Below are positions 55,096 through 63,402 of a stretch of 64,000 nucleotides of DNA, piece by piece. The notes under the pieces were generated by a model. It saw only the letters and a program-made list of their open reading frames with translations, was not told the origin of the DNA and searched no databases. Made by a program: the position numbers and the translations under genes. The stretch comes from an uncultured Gelidibacter sp. (GTDB lineage: Bacteria > Bacteroidota > Bacteroidia > Flavobacteriales > Flavobacteriaceae). The stretch is from NCBI RefSeq assembly GCF_947500795.1, contig NZ_CANMTE010000002.1, forward strand, positions 62,001 to 126,000. The letters run 5' to 3'. Position 1 is the first letter of the stretch. Every line of letters begins with the position of its first letter.

Positions 55096-55323
55096 TTGCA
55101 AGTAACAGTCGCACATTTAAAAAGAGGGCAACGCGGTATCATTACTGACGTATCGTCTATTCATATCCCATTAAAACTCTTGGAAATGGGCTGTTTACCT
55201 GGCAATTATGTAGAGTTGGTGCAAGTGGCGCACTTTTCTGATCCTATGTATCTTAACATAAATGGCACCCATTTGGCCATCAGAAAAGAAACCGCACTTC
55301 ACATTTTAATAGAGATCTTATAA
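55096..55323 (+). CDS. feoA: Ferrous iron transport protein A
   Basis: 75 residues, a single SH3-like FeoA domain: 'LKRGQRGIITDVSSIHIPLKLLEMGCLPGNYVELVQVA'. It starts with TTG at 55096, because no ATG is available before the domain. It is adjacent to feoB with no gap (feoB ATG at 55324). FeoA is thought to modulate FeoB at the membrane. Confidence 0.9.
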   Translation: MQVTVAHLKRGQRGIITDVSSIHIPLKLLEMGCLPGNYVELVQVAHFSDPMYLNINGTHLAIRKETALHILIEIL

Positions 55324-57423
55324 ATGAGTAAACAAATCAATGTTGCCTTAATAGGAAATCCCAATACAGGTAAAACTTCAGTTTTTAACGCACTTACAGG
55401 GATGAACCAAAAGGTGGGAAACTACCCTGGTATTACTGTTGAAAAAAAGGAAGGTATTTGTAAACTTCCACGTGGTGTAAAAGCGCACATCATTGATTTA
55501 CCCGGAACTTATAGTTTAAACGCCTCTTCCTTAGATGAGAATGTGGTGATTGAATTGTTACTCAATAAAAACGATAAAGACTTTCCTGATGTTGCCGTAG
55601 TAGTGAGCGATGTGGAAAATCTAAAACGTAATTTACTTCTTTTTACACAGATAAAAGATTTAGAAATCCCCACTATTTTGGTCATTAATATGGCCGATCG
55701 AATGAGTTATAAGGGCATTTCATTAGATATTCCATATTTAGAGCAACAACTCAACACAAAGATTGCCTTAGTGAGTACGCGTAAAAAAAATGGGATTGAT
55801 GAATTAAAAGAGTTGATTACAAATTACAAGGACCTCTCAATAGAGCCTTGTATGAATGCTTCTGAAATTGATAAAGAGTATTTCGCGAATTTGCAGAAAG
55901 CCTTCCCTAATCAGTTGCTATACAAACTTTGGCTGGTCATCACGCAAGATGTTAATTTTGGTAAGACCGACAGAAACGTCATTGACGACGTTGCTAATTT
56001 CAAAACCAAAACCAAAGCCGATTTAAAACGACTACAGCAAAAGGAAACCATAAAGCGGTACCAGTTTATAAACAATACGCTTAAAAAGGGACAAACTATC
56101 GATCTTAATTCAGCCAAGGATCTGCGAATTAAATTGGACCGTATTTTAACCCACAAAATATGGGGTTACGTGATATTTTTCCTGATTTTGCTGACCATAT
56201 TTCAAGCCATCTACGACTGGTCTAGCGTACCAATGGACTTTATTGATGCATCCTTCGCCTCTTTGAGTGAATGGACAAAAAACACGCTCCCATCCGGTGC
56301 TTTTACAAGTTTATTATCAGAAGGTATCATTCCTGGATTGGGTGGTATTGTAATTTTCATTCCGCAAATCGCATTCTTATTCCTCTTTATTTCAGTGCTT
56401 GAAGAAAGTGGTTATATGAGTCGCGTAGTGTTTTTAATGGATAGAGGCATGCGACGTTTCGGCTTAAGTGGAAAAAGTGTGGTACCTCTAATTTCAGGAA
56501 CCGCATGTGCCATTCCTGCAATTATGGCTACAAGAAATATTGAAAGTTGGAAGGAACGCTTAATTACTATTTTAGTTACGCCTTTTACCACCTGCTCTGC
56601 CCGATTACCAGTCTATTTGATCATTATTTCTTTAGTCATTCCTGATGGTCGATTTTTCGGATTAGGCTATCAAGCCATGACCTTAATGCTTTTATATTTG
56701 ATTGGTTTTGGAGCGGCGTTAGTATCGGCCATGATTTTAAATAAAATTCTGAGGTTTAAAAGCAAGACCTTTTTTGTGGTAGAGATGCCAAATTACAAGA
56801 TGCCTTTATTCAAAAATGTGCTGCTAACGGTTATTGAAAAAACAAAATCGTTTGTATTTGGCGCCGGTAAAATCATTCTCGCTATTTCTATTATTCTTTG
56901 GTTTTTGGCGTCTTATGGCCCTGGCGAAGAGTTTAATAATGCTGAAGAAATCATTAAAACTGAATACGCTGGTCAAAATCTGACGGACGACGAATTACAC
57001 GAACATGTGGCTTCCCAAAAATTAGAACATTCATTTTTAGGAATTACCGGTCACGCTATTGAGCCAGCCATTAGACCATTAGGTTACGATTGGAAAATTG
57101 GAATTGCCTTAGTCAGTTCCTTTGCTGCGCGTGAAGTTTTTGTAGGCACTTTGGCCACCATTTATAGTGTTGGAAGTGATGATGAAGAAACCATTAAAAA
57201 CCGAATGGCTGGGGAAGTGAATCCTATTTTAGGTGGCCCTCTATTTACATTCGCATCAGGCATTTCCTTACTCCTATTTTACGCTTTTGCAATGCAATGC
57301 ATGAGTACGTTAGCCATTGTGCAACGTGAAACAAATTCGTGGAAATGGCCCATCCTACAACTTGTAATTATGAGCGGTTTTGCGTATATTATAGCATTGA
57401 TTGCCTTTCAACTTTTGAAATAG
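55324..57423 (+). CDS. feoB: Ferrous iron transporter FeoB
   Basis: 699 residues. The N-terminal G domain has 'GNPNTGKTS' (G1), 'DLPGTYSL' (G3) and 'NMAD' (G4), followed by the GDI helix bundle to about residue 270. The membrane part has about nine helices, including 'SGTACAIPAIMATRNIE' and 'PFTTCSARLPVY', both conserved Gly/Cys-rich Gate motifs. It drives Fe2+ import. It overlaps no gene and follows feoA directly. Confidence 0.96.
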   Translation: MSKQINVALIGNPNTGKTSVFNALTGMNQKVGNYPGITVEKKEGICKLPRGVKAHIIDLPGTYSLNASSLDENVVIELLLNKNDKDFPDVAVVVSDVENLKRNLLLFTQIKDLEIPTILVINMADRMSYKGISLDIPYLEQQLNTKIALVSTRKKNGIDELKELITNYKDLSIEPCMNASEIDKEYFANLQKAFPNQLLYKLWLVITQDVNFGKTDRNVIDDVANFKTKTKADLKRLQQKETIKRYQFINNTLKKGQTIDLNSAKDLRIKLDRILTHKIWGYVIFFLILLTIFQAIYDWSSVPMDFIDASFASLSEWTKNTLPSGAFTSLLSEGIIPGLGGIVIFIPQIAFLFLFISVLEESGYMSRVVFLMDRGMRRFGLSGKSVVPLISGTACAIPAIMATRNIESWKERLITILVTPFTTCSARLPVYLIIISLVIPDGRFFGLGYQAMTLMLLYLIGFGAALVSAMILNKILRFKSKTFFVVEMPNYKMPLFKNVLLTVIEKTKSFVFGAGKIILAISIILWFLASYGPGEEFNNAEEIIKTEYAGQNLTDDELHEHVASQKLEHSFLGITGHAIEPAIRPLGYDWKIGIALVSSFAAREVFVGTLATIYSVGSDDEETIKNRMAGEVNPILGGPLFTFASGISLLLFYAFAMQCMSTLAIVQRETNSWKWPILQLVIMSGFAYIIALIAFQLLK

Positions 57424-57481
57424 CTCCAAGCTAAGCTATGGCAGATGTACAGTGCGATTGATTGATTAAATAAGAAACAAA

Positions 57482-57622
57482 ATGAACGATACAATTCAAA
57501 CCATATTAGCGCTTACAGCTCTTGGACTTGCATTAAGTTTCTTGATTAAGAAATTCTTTTGGAAAAAAACCAAAGCAAAAAAAGCCTTTAGTGACGCTCA
57601 TGATTGTGATAAGTGTCATTAA
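57482..57622 (+). CDS. FeoB-associated Cys-rich small membrane protein
   Basis: 46 residues starting at 57482, just after feoB. One transmembrane helix ('ILALTALGLALSFLI'), a basic stretch ('KKFFWKKTKAKK'), and a short tail with 'HDCDKCH' at its end. This matches the small Cys-containing proteins found after feoB in Bacteroidota. The paired Cys and His suggest Fe2+ handling or Fe-S sensing. Confidence 0.78.
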   Translation: MNDTIQTILALTALGLALSFLIKKFFWKKTKAKKAFSDAHDCDKCH

Positions 57623-57642
57623 TAGGTCATTAGGCGTTGTGT

Positions 57643-57908
57643 GATTCCTCTTGCGTTGGGATGATGATTTCAAAACATTGCGAATAGTTACTCTTATGTG
57701 ATTCCTCCTTCGTCGGAATGACAATTCATAAGCATTGCGGATTCTGGATTATGCGATTCCTCCTTACGTCGGAATGACAAATTACAAACATTGCGAATAG
57801 TTATTCCTGATTATGTGATTCCTCCTTCGTCGGAATGACAATTCATAAGCATTGCGGATTCTGGCGTTATAAGATTCCTCCTTCGTCGGAATGACAAACT
57901 GCATAAAT
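57643..57908. repeat. Five-copy tandem repeat with two alternating subtypes
   Basis: Units start at 57643, 57700, 57755, 57817 and 57873 (spacing 55-62 bp), each with the conserved core GATTCCTCCTTCGTCGGAAT or a close variant. Tails alternate between a 'CATTGCGAATAGTTA' type and an 'AGCATTGCGGATTCTGG' type, so the real period is about 112-118 bp. It fills the gap between the feo cluster and the convergent peptidase gene. An ATTCC...GGAAT inverted pair occurs inside each core. A spurious 63-codon frame runs across it. Confidence 0.9.
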
Positions 57909-57932
57909 TTATTCCTTTTAGGTTTTCTTAAA

Positions 57933-59960
57933 TCACTGATACTTTTCAAACCAGGCCAAGATGTGCGCCACCTTGCTGATTAAATTACTTGGTTTATTGG
58001 CTATACCGTGAGCAGCATCAGGAATCTCCACCAAAACCGTTTCAATTTTTCTCAGTTTTAAGGCGTGATACAACTGCTTCGCTTCACTTGGCGGCGTTCT
58101 TAAATCATTCATTCCCACCATCACCATGGTTGGGGTTTCAATATTTCCGACCAGTGAAATAGGTGAAAATTTCCAATACGTTTCAAAATTCTCCCAAGGC
58201 TGCCCCTCATAACGTGTGTGGGCATAACCGTAATAATTATCGGCCACCAAGGTTTTACTGATCCAATTGATGACAGGTTTAACCACCGCAGCGGCTTTAA
58301 ATCGGTTGTTATTCCCAATCATCCATGTGGTCATAATGCCACCTGCACTTCCGCCGGTTACATATAATTTATCATTATCAACAATCCTTTTTTCAACCAA
58401 ATAATCCACACCATCCATCACATCATTGTAATCCTGTCCTGGATAATTATTCTTCAATAAATTCCCGAATTCTTCACCATAACTGGTACTTCCACGCGGA
58501 TTAGGATAAAACACCACATATCCTGCAGCAGCAAATAGTTGAATTTCCGCCGTAAATCGGTCGCCATAATTCAAAATTGGTCCACCATGATTTTCTACCA
58601 ATAGCGGATATTTTTTAGACGCGTCATAAAATGGAGGTTTTACAATCCAGCCTTGAATATCCCTACCATCAAAAGTCGATTTATACCACACTTCTTCCGT
58701 TTGGCCTAATTCCCTATAAGCAAGCACATCACTGTTCAAATTGGTGATTAAACGCGCATCTTTCTTATTCTCTACAACCGCCAATTCTGCCGGATATTCC
58801 GGACGTGATTGCGTGTATACTAACGTCCCATTCTGAGACACGCTATAAGAGCCCGAAGCATACGGTCTTCCTATAGTTGTTCCTCCAACATTATCTGCAA
58901 GTTTTGATATTTTTCCTGAAGTCGTAATGTATCCAATTTTGGAATTTCCTTTTTCATCATACATAAAGTACAAGCCTTTACCATGAGCATCCCATGTAAT
59001 ATTAGAAACGCTATTATCGAAATCGGAAGAAATTATACGCTTGTTGCTGCCATCAGCATTCATCAGCCGCAATACCGTATTTTGATGGTCTTGCACACGA
59101 TCTTCATAGCCTAAATAAGCAATGGTTTTCCCGTCAGGAGATACTGTTGGCGAATGGTCAGGTCCATCTTGTGTGGTTAATTGGGTAATCTGTTTCGTGT
59201 CAATATTCACTTTATAAACTTCGCTATTTCGAAATCTGTATTGCCAATCTTCAAAGCGGTTAGCGGAAAAATAAATATCTTTTCCGTTAGGTGAGAAAGA
59301 CAAACTACCACCATGATTGTAATTGTCAGTGGTTAATTGGCGTGGAGTACCTCCGTCAGCAGGAATGATAAAAACATGGGTAAAGCCAGGTTCCATATAG
59401 CCGCTACCATCGGCTTCATGTTTTAATCGGTCAGTGATACGCGCTGGTTCAGCCCACTTCGCTCCTTTCGGTTTTTCCGGTAACTTGGCAATCACCGGTG
59501 GCTTTTGGGACACAAACATGTTAAAAGCAATCCATTTCCCATCAGGAGACCAAGTTAAAGTACTCGGCGATTTTGGTAATTGTGAAATTTTAGCAATCTG
59601 TCCTGTTTGCGTCCAATACATGTAGATTTCCGAACCTTCTTCCGTGCTACTTGCAAATACAATGCGATCTCCCGTAGGCGACCAACTTGCTTGTGATTCG
59701 CTCACCTCCCTTGAGGTCAATTTACGATGCGAAGTCCCGTCTGAATTGATAATCCAAAGATTCCCATCAGCCTTATCATTCATGATATCAAACCCGTTTC
59801 TTTTATAGACAATCTGTTTGCCGTCAGGAGAAATTTGAGGGTCTGATGCCCATTCCAATTCGAACACATCCAATGGTTGGAAAGGTAATTTTTGTTGTTG
59901 CCCGTAGCTGCTTTGTAACGTTATAAAACATACAAAAAGAAAAAGAGATAATCGCATCAT
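57933..59960 (-). CDS. S9 family peptidase, acylaminoacyl/dipeptidyl type
   Basis: 675 residues. A signal peptide ends at 'QSSYGQQ', then a TolB-like beta-propeller with repeated 'SWSPTGDRIVF', 'TWSPDGKWIAF' and 'SFSPNGKDIYF' blades, then an alpha/beta hydrolase. The nucleophile is Ser538 ('GGSAGG'). The acid lies in 'GMNDLRTP' and the His in 'DAAHGIA'. It cleaves small peptides outside the cytoplasm. It is well preserved, with no sign of a T9SS tail. Confidence 0.92.
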   Translation of the reverse strand: MMRLSLFLFVCFITLQSSYGQQQKLPFQPLDVFELEWASDPQISPDGKQIVYKRNGFDIMNDKADGNLWIINSDGTSHRKLTSREVSESQASWSPTGDRIVFASSTEEGSEIYMYWTQTGQIAKISQLPKSPSTLTWSPDGKWIAFNMFVSQKPPVIAKLPEKPKGAKWAEPARITDRLKHEADGSGYMEPGFTHVFIIPADGGTPRQLTTDNYNHGGSLSFSPNGKDIYFSANRFEDWQYRFRNSEVYKVNIDTKQITQLTTQDGPDHSPTVSPDGKTIAYLGYEDRVQDHQNTVLRLMNADGSNKRIISSDFDNSVSNITWDAHGKGLYFMYDEKGNSKIGYITTSGKISKLADNVGGTTIGRPYASGSYSVSQNGTLVYTQSRPEYPAELAVVENKKDARLITNLNSDVLAYRELGQTEEVWYKSTFDGRDIQGWIVKPPFYDASKKYPLLVENHGGPILNYGDRFTAEIQLFAAAGYVVFYPNPRGSTSYGEEFGNLLKNNYPGQDYNDVMDGVDYLVEKRIVDNDKLYVTGGSAGGIMTTWMIGNNNRFKAAAVVKPVINWISKTLVADNYYGYAHTRYEGQPWENFETYWKFSPISLVGNIETPTMVMVGMNDLRTPPSEAKQLYHALKLRKIETVLVEIPDAAHGIANKPSNLISKVAHILAWFEKYQ

Positions 59961-60008
59961 CAGTAAATAGTGTTTAAAAATGGAAAGTTACAAAATATAA
60001 AAAACGTT

Positions 60009-60037
60009 TTGATACTCTAAAATTTACGCTATATTTG
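60009..60037 (+). promoter_or_regulatory. Promoter of DtxR-family gene
   Basis: TTG at 60009-60011, 18 bp, TATATTTG at 60030-60037. Fits the flavobacterial consensus; expected transcript start near 60043-60044. Confidence 0.7.
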
Positions 60038-60044
60038 AATAATT

Positions 60045-60062
60045 ATTTAAGCATACTTAAAT
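60045..60062. promoter_or_regulatory. Palindrome, likely DtxR-family operator
   Basis: ATTTAAG-CATA-CTTAAAT, a perfect 7-bp inverted repeat around four bases, placed just downstream of the promoter's -7 element and 22 bp before the ATG. It closely resembles MntR/DtxR-type boxes (TTTAAG-N4-CTTAAA). It would let the regulator block its own operon. Confidence 0.7.
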
Positions 60063-60084
60063 TTTAATTAAACCTTACAATACA

Positions 60085-60744
60085 ATGTCAGTCGCTATTG
60101 AAAATTTCGTTAAAGCTATTTACAGCAATAACCTTCAGGATCACAACAATACCAAACCTGGAAACATTGCTAAAAAGTTGGGAATCTCTAATGCCGCGGC
60201 AACTGATATGGCCAAAAAGTTAGCGGCTAAAAATTTATTGCATTACGAAAAATATCAGGCACTACAACTCACAGACAAAGGCACAAAACTCGCGTTAAAC
60301 GTCGTTCGGAAACATCGTTTATGGGAATCACTATTGTTTAAGATGTTTGATATGTCTTTACATGAAATCCATCGTGAAGCCGAATTCCTAGAACATGAAA
60401 CATCAGATTTTTTAGCAGATAAAATAAGCGAATATTTAGGTCATCCAAAGTTCGACCCTCATGGAGATCCGATTCCAAATGCGAACGGAGAAATCACTAC
60501 TGAAGACACTTCAATTTCATTAGCGCAGGCAGTTGAAGGCAAAGCTTATGTCATTTCGCGATTAATCAGTGATGATGAAGAGTTTTTCGATTTCTGCCAA
60601 CATAACGGACTGAAATTTGGAAACACCGTTTTTATCAAGAAACAATTTAGTAAAACAAAGATGACGCAAGTCACGGTCTTTAACAACACGCTTTTACTCA
60701 ATGAAGATTTCACAAATATCATTTATGTCAATGAAATCGAATAA
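60085..60744 (+). CDS. DtxR/MntR-family metal-dependent repressor
   Basis: 219 residues. N-terminal winged helix ('GNIAKKLGISNAAATDMAKKLAAKNLLHYEKYQALQLT'), a metal-binding and dimer region with 'HEIHREAEFLEHETS' and 'HPKFDPHGDPIP' (metal-ligand Glu and His), and a C-terminal SH3/FeoA-like domain from about residue 145. With Fe2+ or Mn2+ it represses metal-uptake genes. It heads a tight operon for a transporter, so Mn2+ or Fe2+ sensing is likely. The next gene starts inside its last codons. Confidence 0.92.
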   Translation: MSVAIENFVKAIYSNNLQDHNNTKPGNIAKKLGISNAAATDMAKKLAAKNLLHYEKYQALQLTDKGTKLALNVVRKHRLWESLLFKMFDMSLHEIHREAEFLEHETSDFLADKISEYLGHPKFDPHGDPIPNANGEITTEDTSISLAQAVEGKAYVISRLISDDEEFFDFCQHNGLKFGNTVFIKKQFSKTKMTQVTVFNNTLLLNEDFTNIIYVNEIE

Positions 60745-61543
60745 AAAACATATCGCCGTCATCAATTTTATCGTGGGCTCCTGTTCCCTATTTGCACAAG
60801 AGGACACAACATTGACAGTACCACTGATTACTGACCGTCCTGATGCTAGGGAGTCTCCAACAGCAATGCCAAAAGGAATTCTTCAAATTGAAACAGGTTC
60901 CTTTTATGAATCGTATGAAAAAAACAGCATAAAAAAGGAAGCTTTCACCTACAACACAACCTTACTCCGATACGGATTACTCAATAATTTAGAACTACGT
61001 GTAGGTTGGAATTTTGAGGAACAAACCGTCCATATCAATGGAAACAAGCTAAAAGATGTGAACAGTGGCTTCCACCCTTTGTTATTAGGTTTTAAAACCA
61101 CAATTGCACAAGCAAACGGATGGTTGCCGGAAATAGGATTTTTAAGCCACTTGTATCTTCCTTTTATGGCAAGTACTGATTACAAACCAGAAACCACTGG
61201 TGCTAATTTTCTATTTGCATTTAATCACACGCTAAGCGAAAAGTCGAATTTAGGCTACAATATCGGCGCGGCATGGAATAATGACTCTCCTGAAATTGCC
61301 TATACATATGCGATAGCCTATGGATATGGAATTACGGATAAACTAGGGATGTATACTGAACTGTATGGCAATTTTCCTGAAAACAGCACCGCTAACCATT
61401 TTTGGGATGCAGGATTAACCTATTTAATTTCTTACAATGTCCAACTCGATGCGTCAGTGGGCACTAGCATCACCAACGGACAGGATCTCCTTGTTAGTGC
61501 AGGTGCGAGTTTTAGAACCCCAACACAAAAACAAATCAGATGA
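60731..61543 (+). CDS. Outer-membrane-type protein (Phenol_MetA_deg family)
   Basis: 270 residues from the ATG at 60731, overlapping the regulator by 14 bp. A signal peptide ends near 'SLFAQED'. 'ITDRPDARESPTAMPKGILQIETGSFY' is the hallmark start of the MetA/transporter beta-barrel family, and the rest is beta-rich with Tyr/Trp girdles. Such proteins are usually called transporters in Bacteroidota. In this operon it may be the outer-membrane path for the metal. It overlaps the next gene by 4 bp (ATGA). Confidence 0.78.
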   Translation: MKSNKKHIAVINFIVGSCSLFAQEDTTLTVPLITDRPDARESPTAMPKGILQIETGSFYESYEKNSIKKEAFTYNTTLLRYGLLNNLELRVGWNFEEQTVHINGNKLKDVNSGFHPLLLGFKTTIAQANGWLPEIGFLSHLYLPFMASTDYKPETTGANFLFAFNHTLSEKSNLGYNIGAAWNNDSPEIAYTYAIAYGYGITDKLGMYTELYGNFPENSTANHFWDAGLTYLISYNVQLDASVGTSITNGQDLLVSAGASFRTPTQKQIR

Positions 61544-62451
61544 AACATATTTTAGCAATAGCATGTCTTTTTACACTTCTTTTCAGTTGTAAAAACGATC
61601 AGAACAACAATGGCAACCTCAACATTGTAACCACCACAACGCTGATTACAGATTTAGTCACACAAATTGGTGGCGATAAGCTCAACATTCAAGGCTTGAT
61701 GGGAACTGGTGTGGATCCGCATTTATATAAAGCCAGTGAAGGTGATGTGTCTAAATTGGTGAATGCTGATTTGATTTTTTACGGAGGATTGCACTTAGAA
61801 GGCAAACTCGTAGAGGTTTTTGAAAAAATGCAAAGCCAAAATTTGCAGACCATTGCTGTATCGGATGCCTTAGACCCTAAAACATTGATTGGCTCAGAAT
61901 ATTTTGCGTCAAATTACGATCCGCATATTTGGTTTGATGTACACAATTGGGAACTCATCACCGCTTTTGTCGTTAAAAAATTGTCGGAAGCAGACCCGAA
62001 AAACAAAGCATTTTATGAAGAAAATGGCAAAAACTATCTCGAAGAATTAAAAGTTTTAAACGCTGAAGTTAAATCAACCATTAGTACACTTCCAGCAGAG
62101 AAACGAATTTTGGTGACGGCACATGACGCCTTTAATTATTTTGGAAAAGCCTACGGATTTGACGTAGTTGGATTACAAGGCCTCTCCACCGCAACTGAAG
62201 CTGGCGTTCAGGACGTTCAAAATTTAGCTAACTTTATTATTGAAAAAAACGTAAAAGCCATTTTTGTAGAAAGCTCCGTTCCTAGGCGGACCATTGAAGC
62301 GCTTCAGGCCGCTGTGAATTCCAAAAATCATAAGGTCGAAATTGGCGGCACGTTATATTCTGATGCCTTGGGAAATGCAGGAACTCCTGAAGGCACCTAT
62401 ATCGGGATGTTCAAGTATAATGTAAACACGATTGTGAATGCTCTTCGCTAG
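61540..62451 (+). CDS. Metal ABC transporter substrate-binding lipoprotein (cluster A-I)
   Basis: 303 residues, lipobox 'LLFSCKND'. Metal-ligand motifs are 'GVDPHLYKASEGDV', 'YDPHIWFDVHNW', 'VTAHDAFNYFGKAYG' and a late 'SSVPRRTIEAL'. The His/Asp-rich loop of ZnuA proteins is absent, which favours Mn2+ or Fe2+ over Zn2+, although this rule is not absolute. It overlaps the upstream gene by ATGA. Confidence 0.9.
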   Translation: MKHILAIACLFTLLFSCKNDQNNNGNLNIVTTTTLITDLVTQIGGDKLNIQGLMGTGVDPHLYKASEGDVSKLVNADLIFYGGLHLEGKLVEVFEKMQSQNLQTIAVSDALDPKTLIGSEYFASNYDPHIWFDVHNWELITAFVVKKLSEADPKNKAFYEENGKNYLEELKVLNAEVKSTISTLPAEKRILVTAHDAFNYFGKAYGFDVVGLQGLSTATEAGVQDVQNLANFIIEKNVKAIFVESSVPRRTIEALQAAVNSKNHKVEIGGTLYSDALGNAGTPEGTYIGMFKYNVNTIVNALR

Positions 62452-62471
62452 AAACTAGCATGTCGTAACAG

Positions 62472-63275
62472 ATGAACGAATTAGCAAAAGAATTAAAAGC
62501 CATAAGTATGGATGATCATATAAAAGAAACATCGCCCTCCAAAACCGTGTTAGCAGTCAAGGTTGATGATTTAACCGTGGCTTACAATTACAAACCAGTT
62601 CTTTGGGATATTGATCTTGAAATCCCAGAAGGAGTGTTGATGGCTATTGTTGGCCCAAATGGCGCTGGAAAATCTACCTTAATTAAAGCTATTTTGGGAA
62701 TTCTAAAACCACTTGCCGGTAGTGTGACTATTTACGGCAAACCGTATCACAAACAGCGGTCGCTCGTGGCTTATGTGCCCCAAAAAGGAAGTGTCGATTG
62801 GGATTTCCCCACCACAGCGCTCGATGTTGTCATGATGGGAACTTATGGCAGTTTAGGATGGATTAAACGCCCGGGAGTTAAAGAAAAAAAAGCCGCCTTG
62901 GAAGCTTTAGAAAAAGTAGGCATGCTTCCTTTTAAAAACCGCCAAATTAGCCAGCTCTCTGGCGGACAGCAGCAGCGTATCTTTTTGGCGAGAGCCTTGG
63001 TACAGGATGCGTCTATTTATTTTATGGATGAGCCATTCCAAGGGGTTGATGCCACTACTGAAATTGCAATTATCAATATTTTAAAGGAATTACGTAAAGC
63101 AGGAAAAACAGTAATAGTCGTCCATCACGATTTACAAACAGTTCCAGAATACTTTGATTGGGTAACCTTTCTAAACGTGAAAAAAATTGCCACAGGTCCC
63201 GTCATGGATATTTTTAATGACGATAATTTAACCAAAACCTACGGTATTAATTATAAAGTAAGTGTGCAGAAATAA
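62472..63275 (+). CDS. Metal ABC transporter ATP-binding protein
   Basis: 267 residues with Walker A 'GPNGAGKST', Q-loop 'VPQKGSVDW', signature '[15 protein letters not shown]' and Walker B '[12 protein letters not shown]'. The '[12 protein letters not shown]' segment is typical of Mn/Zn/Fe-type ATPases. An N-terminal tail of about 25 residues precedes the usual start. It powers the metal permease downstream. Confidence 0.93.
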   Translation: MNELAKELKAISMDDHIKETSPSKTVLAVKVDDLTVAYNYKPVLWDIDLEIPEGVLMAIVGPNGAGKSTLIKAILGILKPLAGSVTIYGKPYHKQRSLVAYVPQKGSVDWDFPTTALDVVMMGTYGSLGWIKRPGVKEKKAALEALEKVGMLPFKNRQISQLSGGQQQRIFLARALVQDASIYFMDEPFQGVDATTEIAIINILKELRKAGKTVIVVHHDLQTVPEYFDWVTFLNVKKIATGPVMDIFNDDNLTKTYGINYKVSVQK

Positions 63276-63276
63276 G

Positions 63277-63305
63277 TTGGCAGTGAGGAGTTGGCAGTTG
63301 GCAGT
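63277..63305. repeat. TTGGCAGT repeats inside metal operon
   Basis: Three copies of TTGGCAGT at 63277-63284, 63291-63298 and 63298-63305. They lie in the 127-bp gap between the ABC ATPase and permease genes. The same 8-mer is at 12981 and 13015. Confidence 0.75.
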
Positions 63306-63402
63306 CATGAAAGACTGAAGCCGGAAGGGTTGCTACAAACTCTAAAGCAATAAACCATTAAAAATCAATGCTAAACACTCCTAAATAAGTTAAGAACAGA
63401 TT

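Noticed and set aside
57533-57724. 63-codon minus-strand frame across the repeat and small Feo gene
   Set aside because: It is produced by translation of the tandem repeat core and overlaps the better-supported small membrane protein gene.
57643-57908. CRISPR array
   Set aside because: The repeat period is uneven (55-62 bp), tails between cores are themselves repeated rather than unique spacers, and no cas genes are present.
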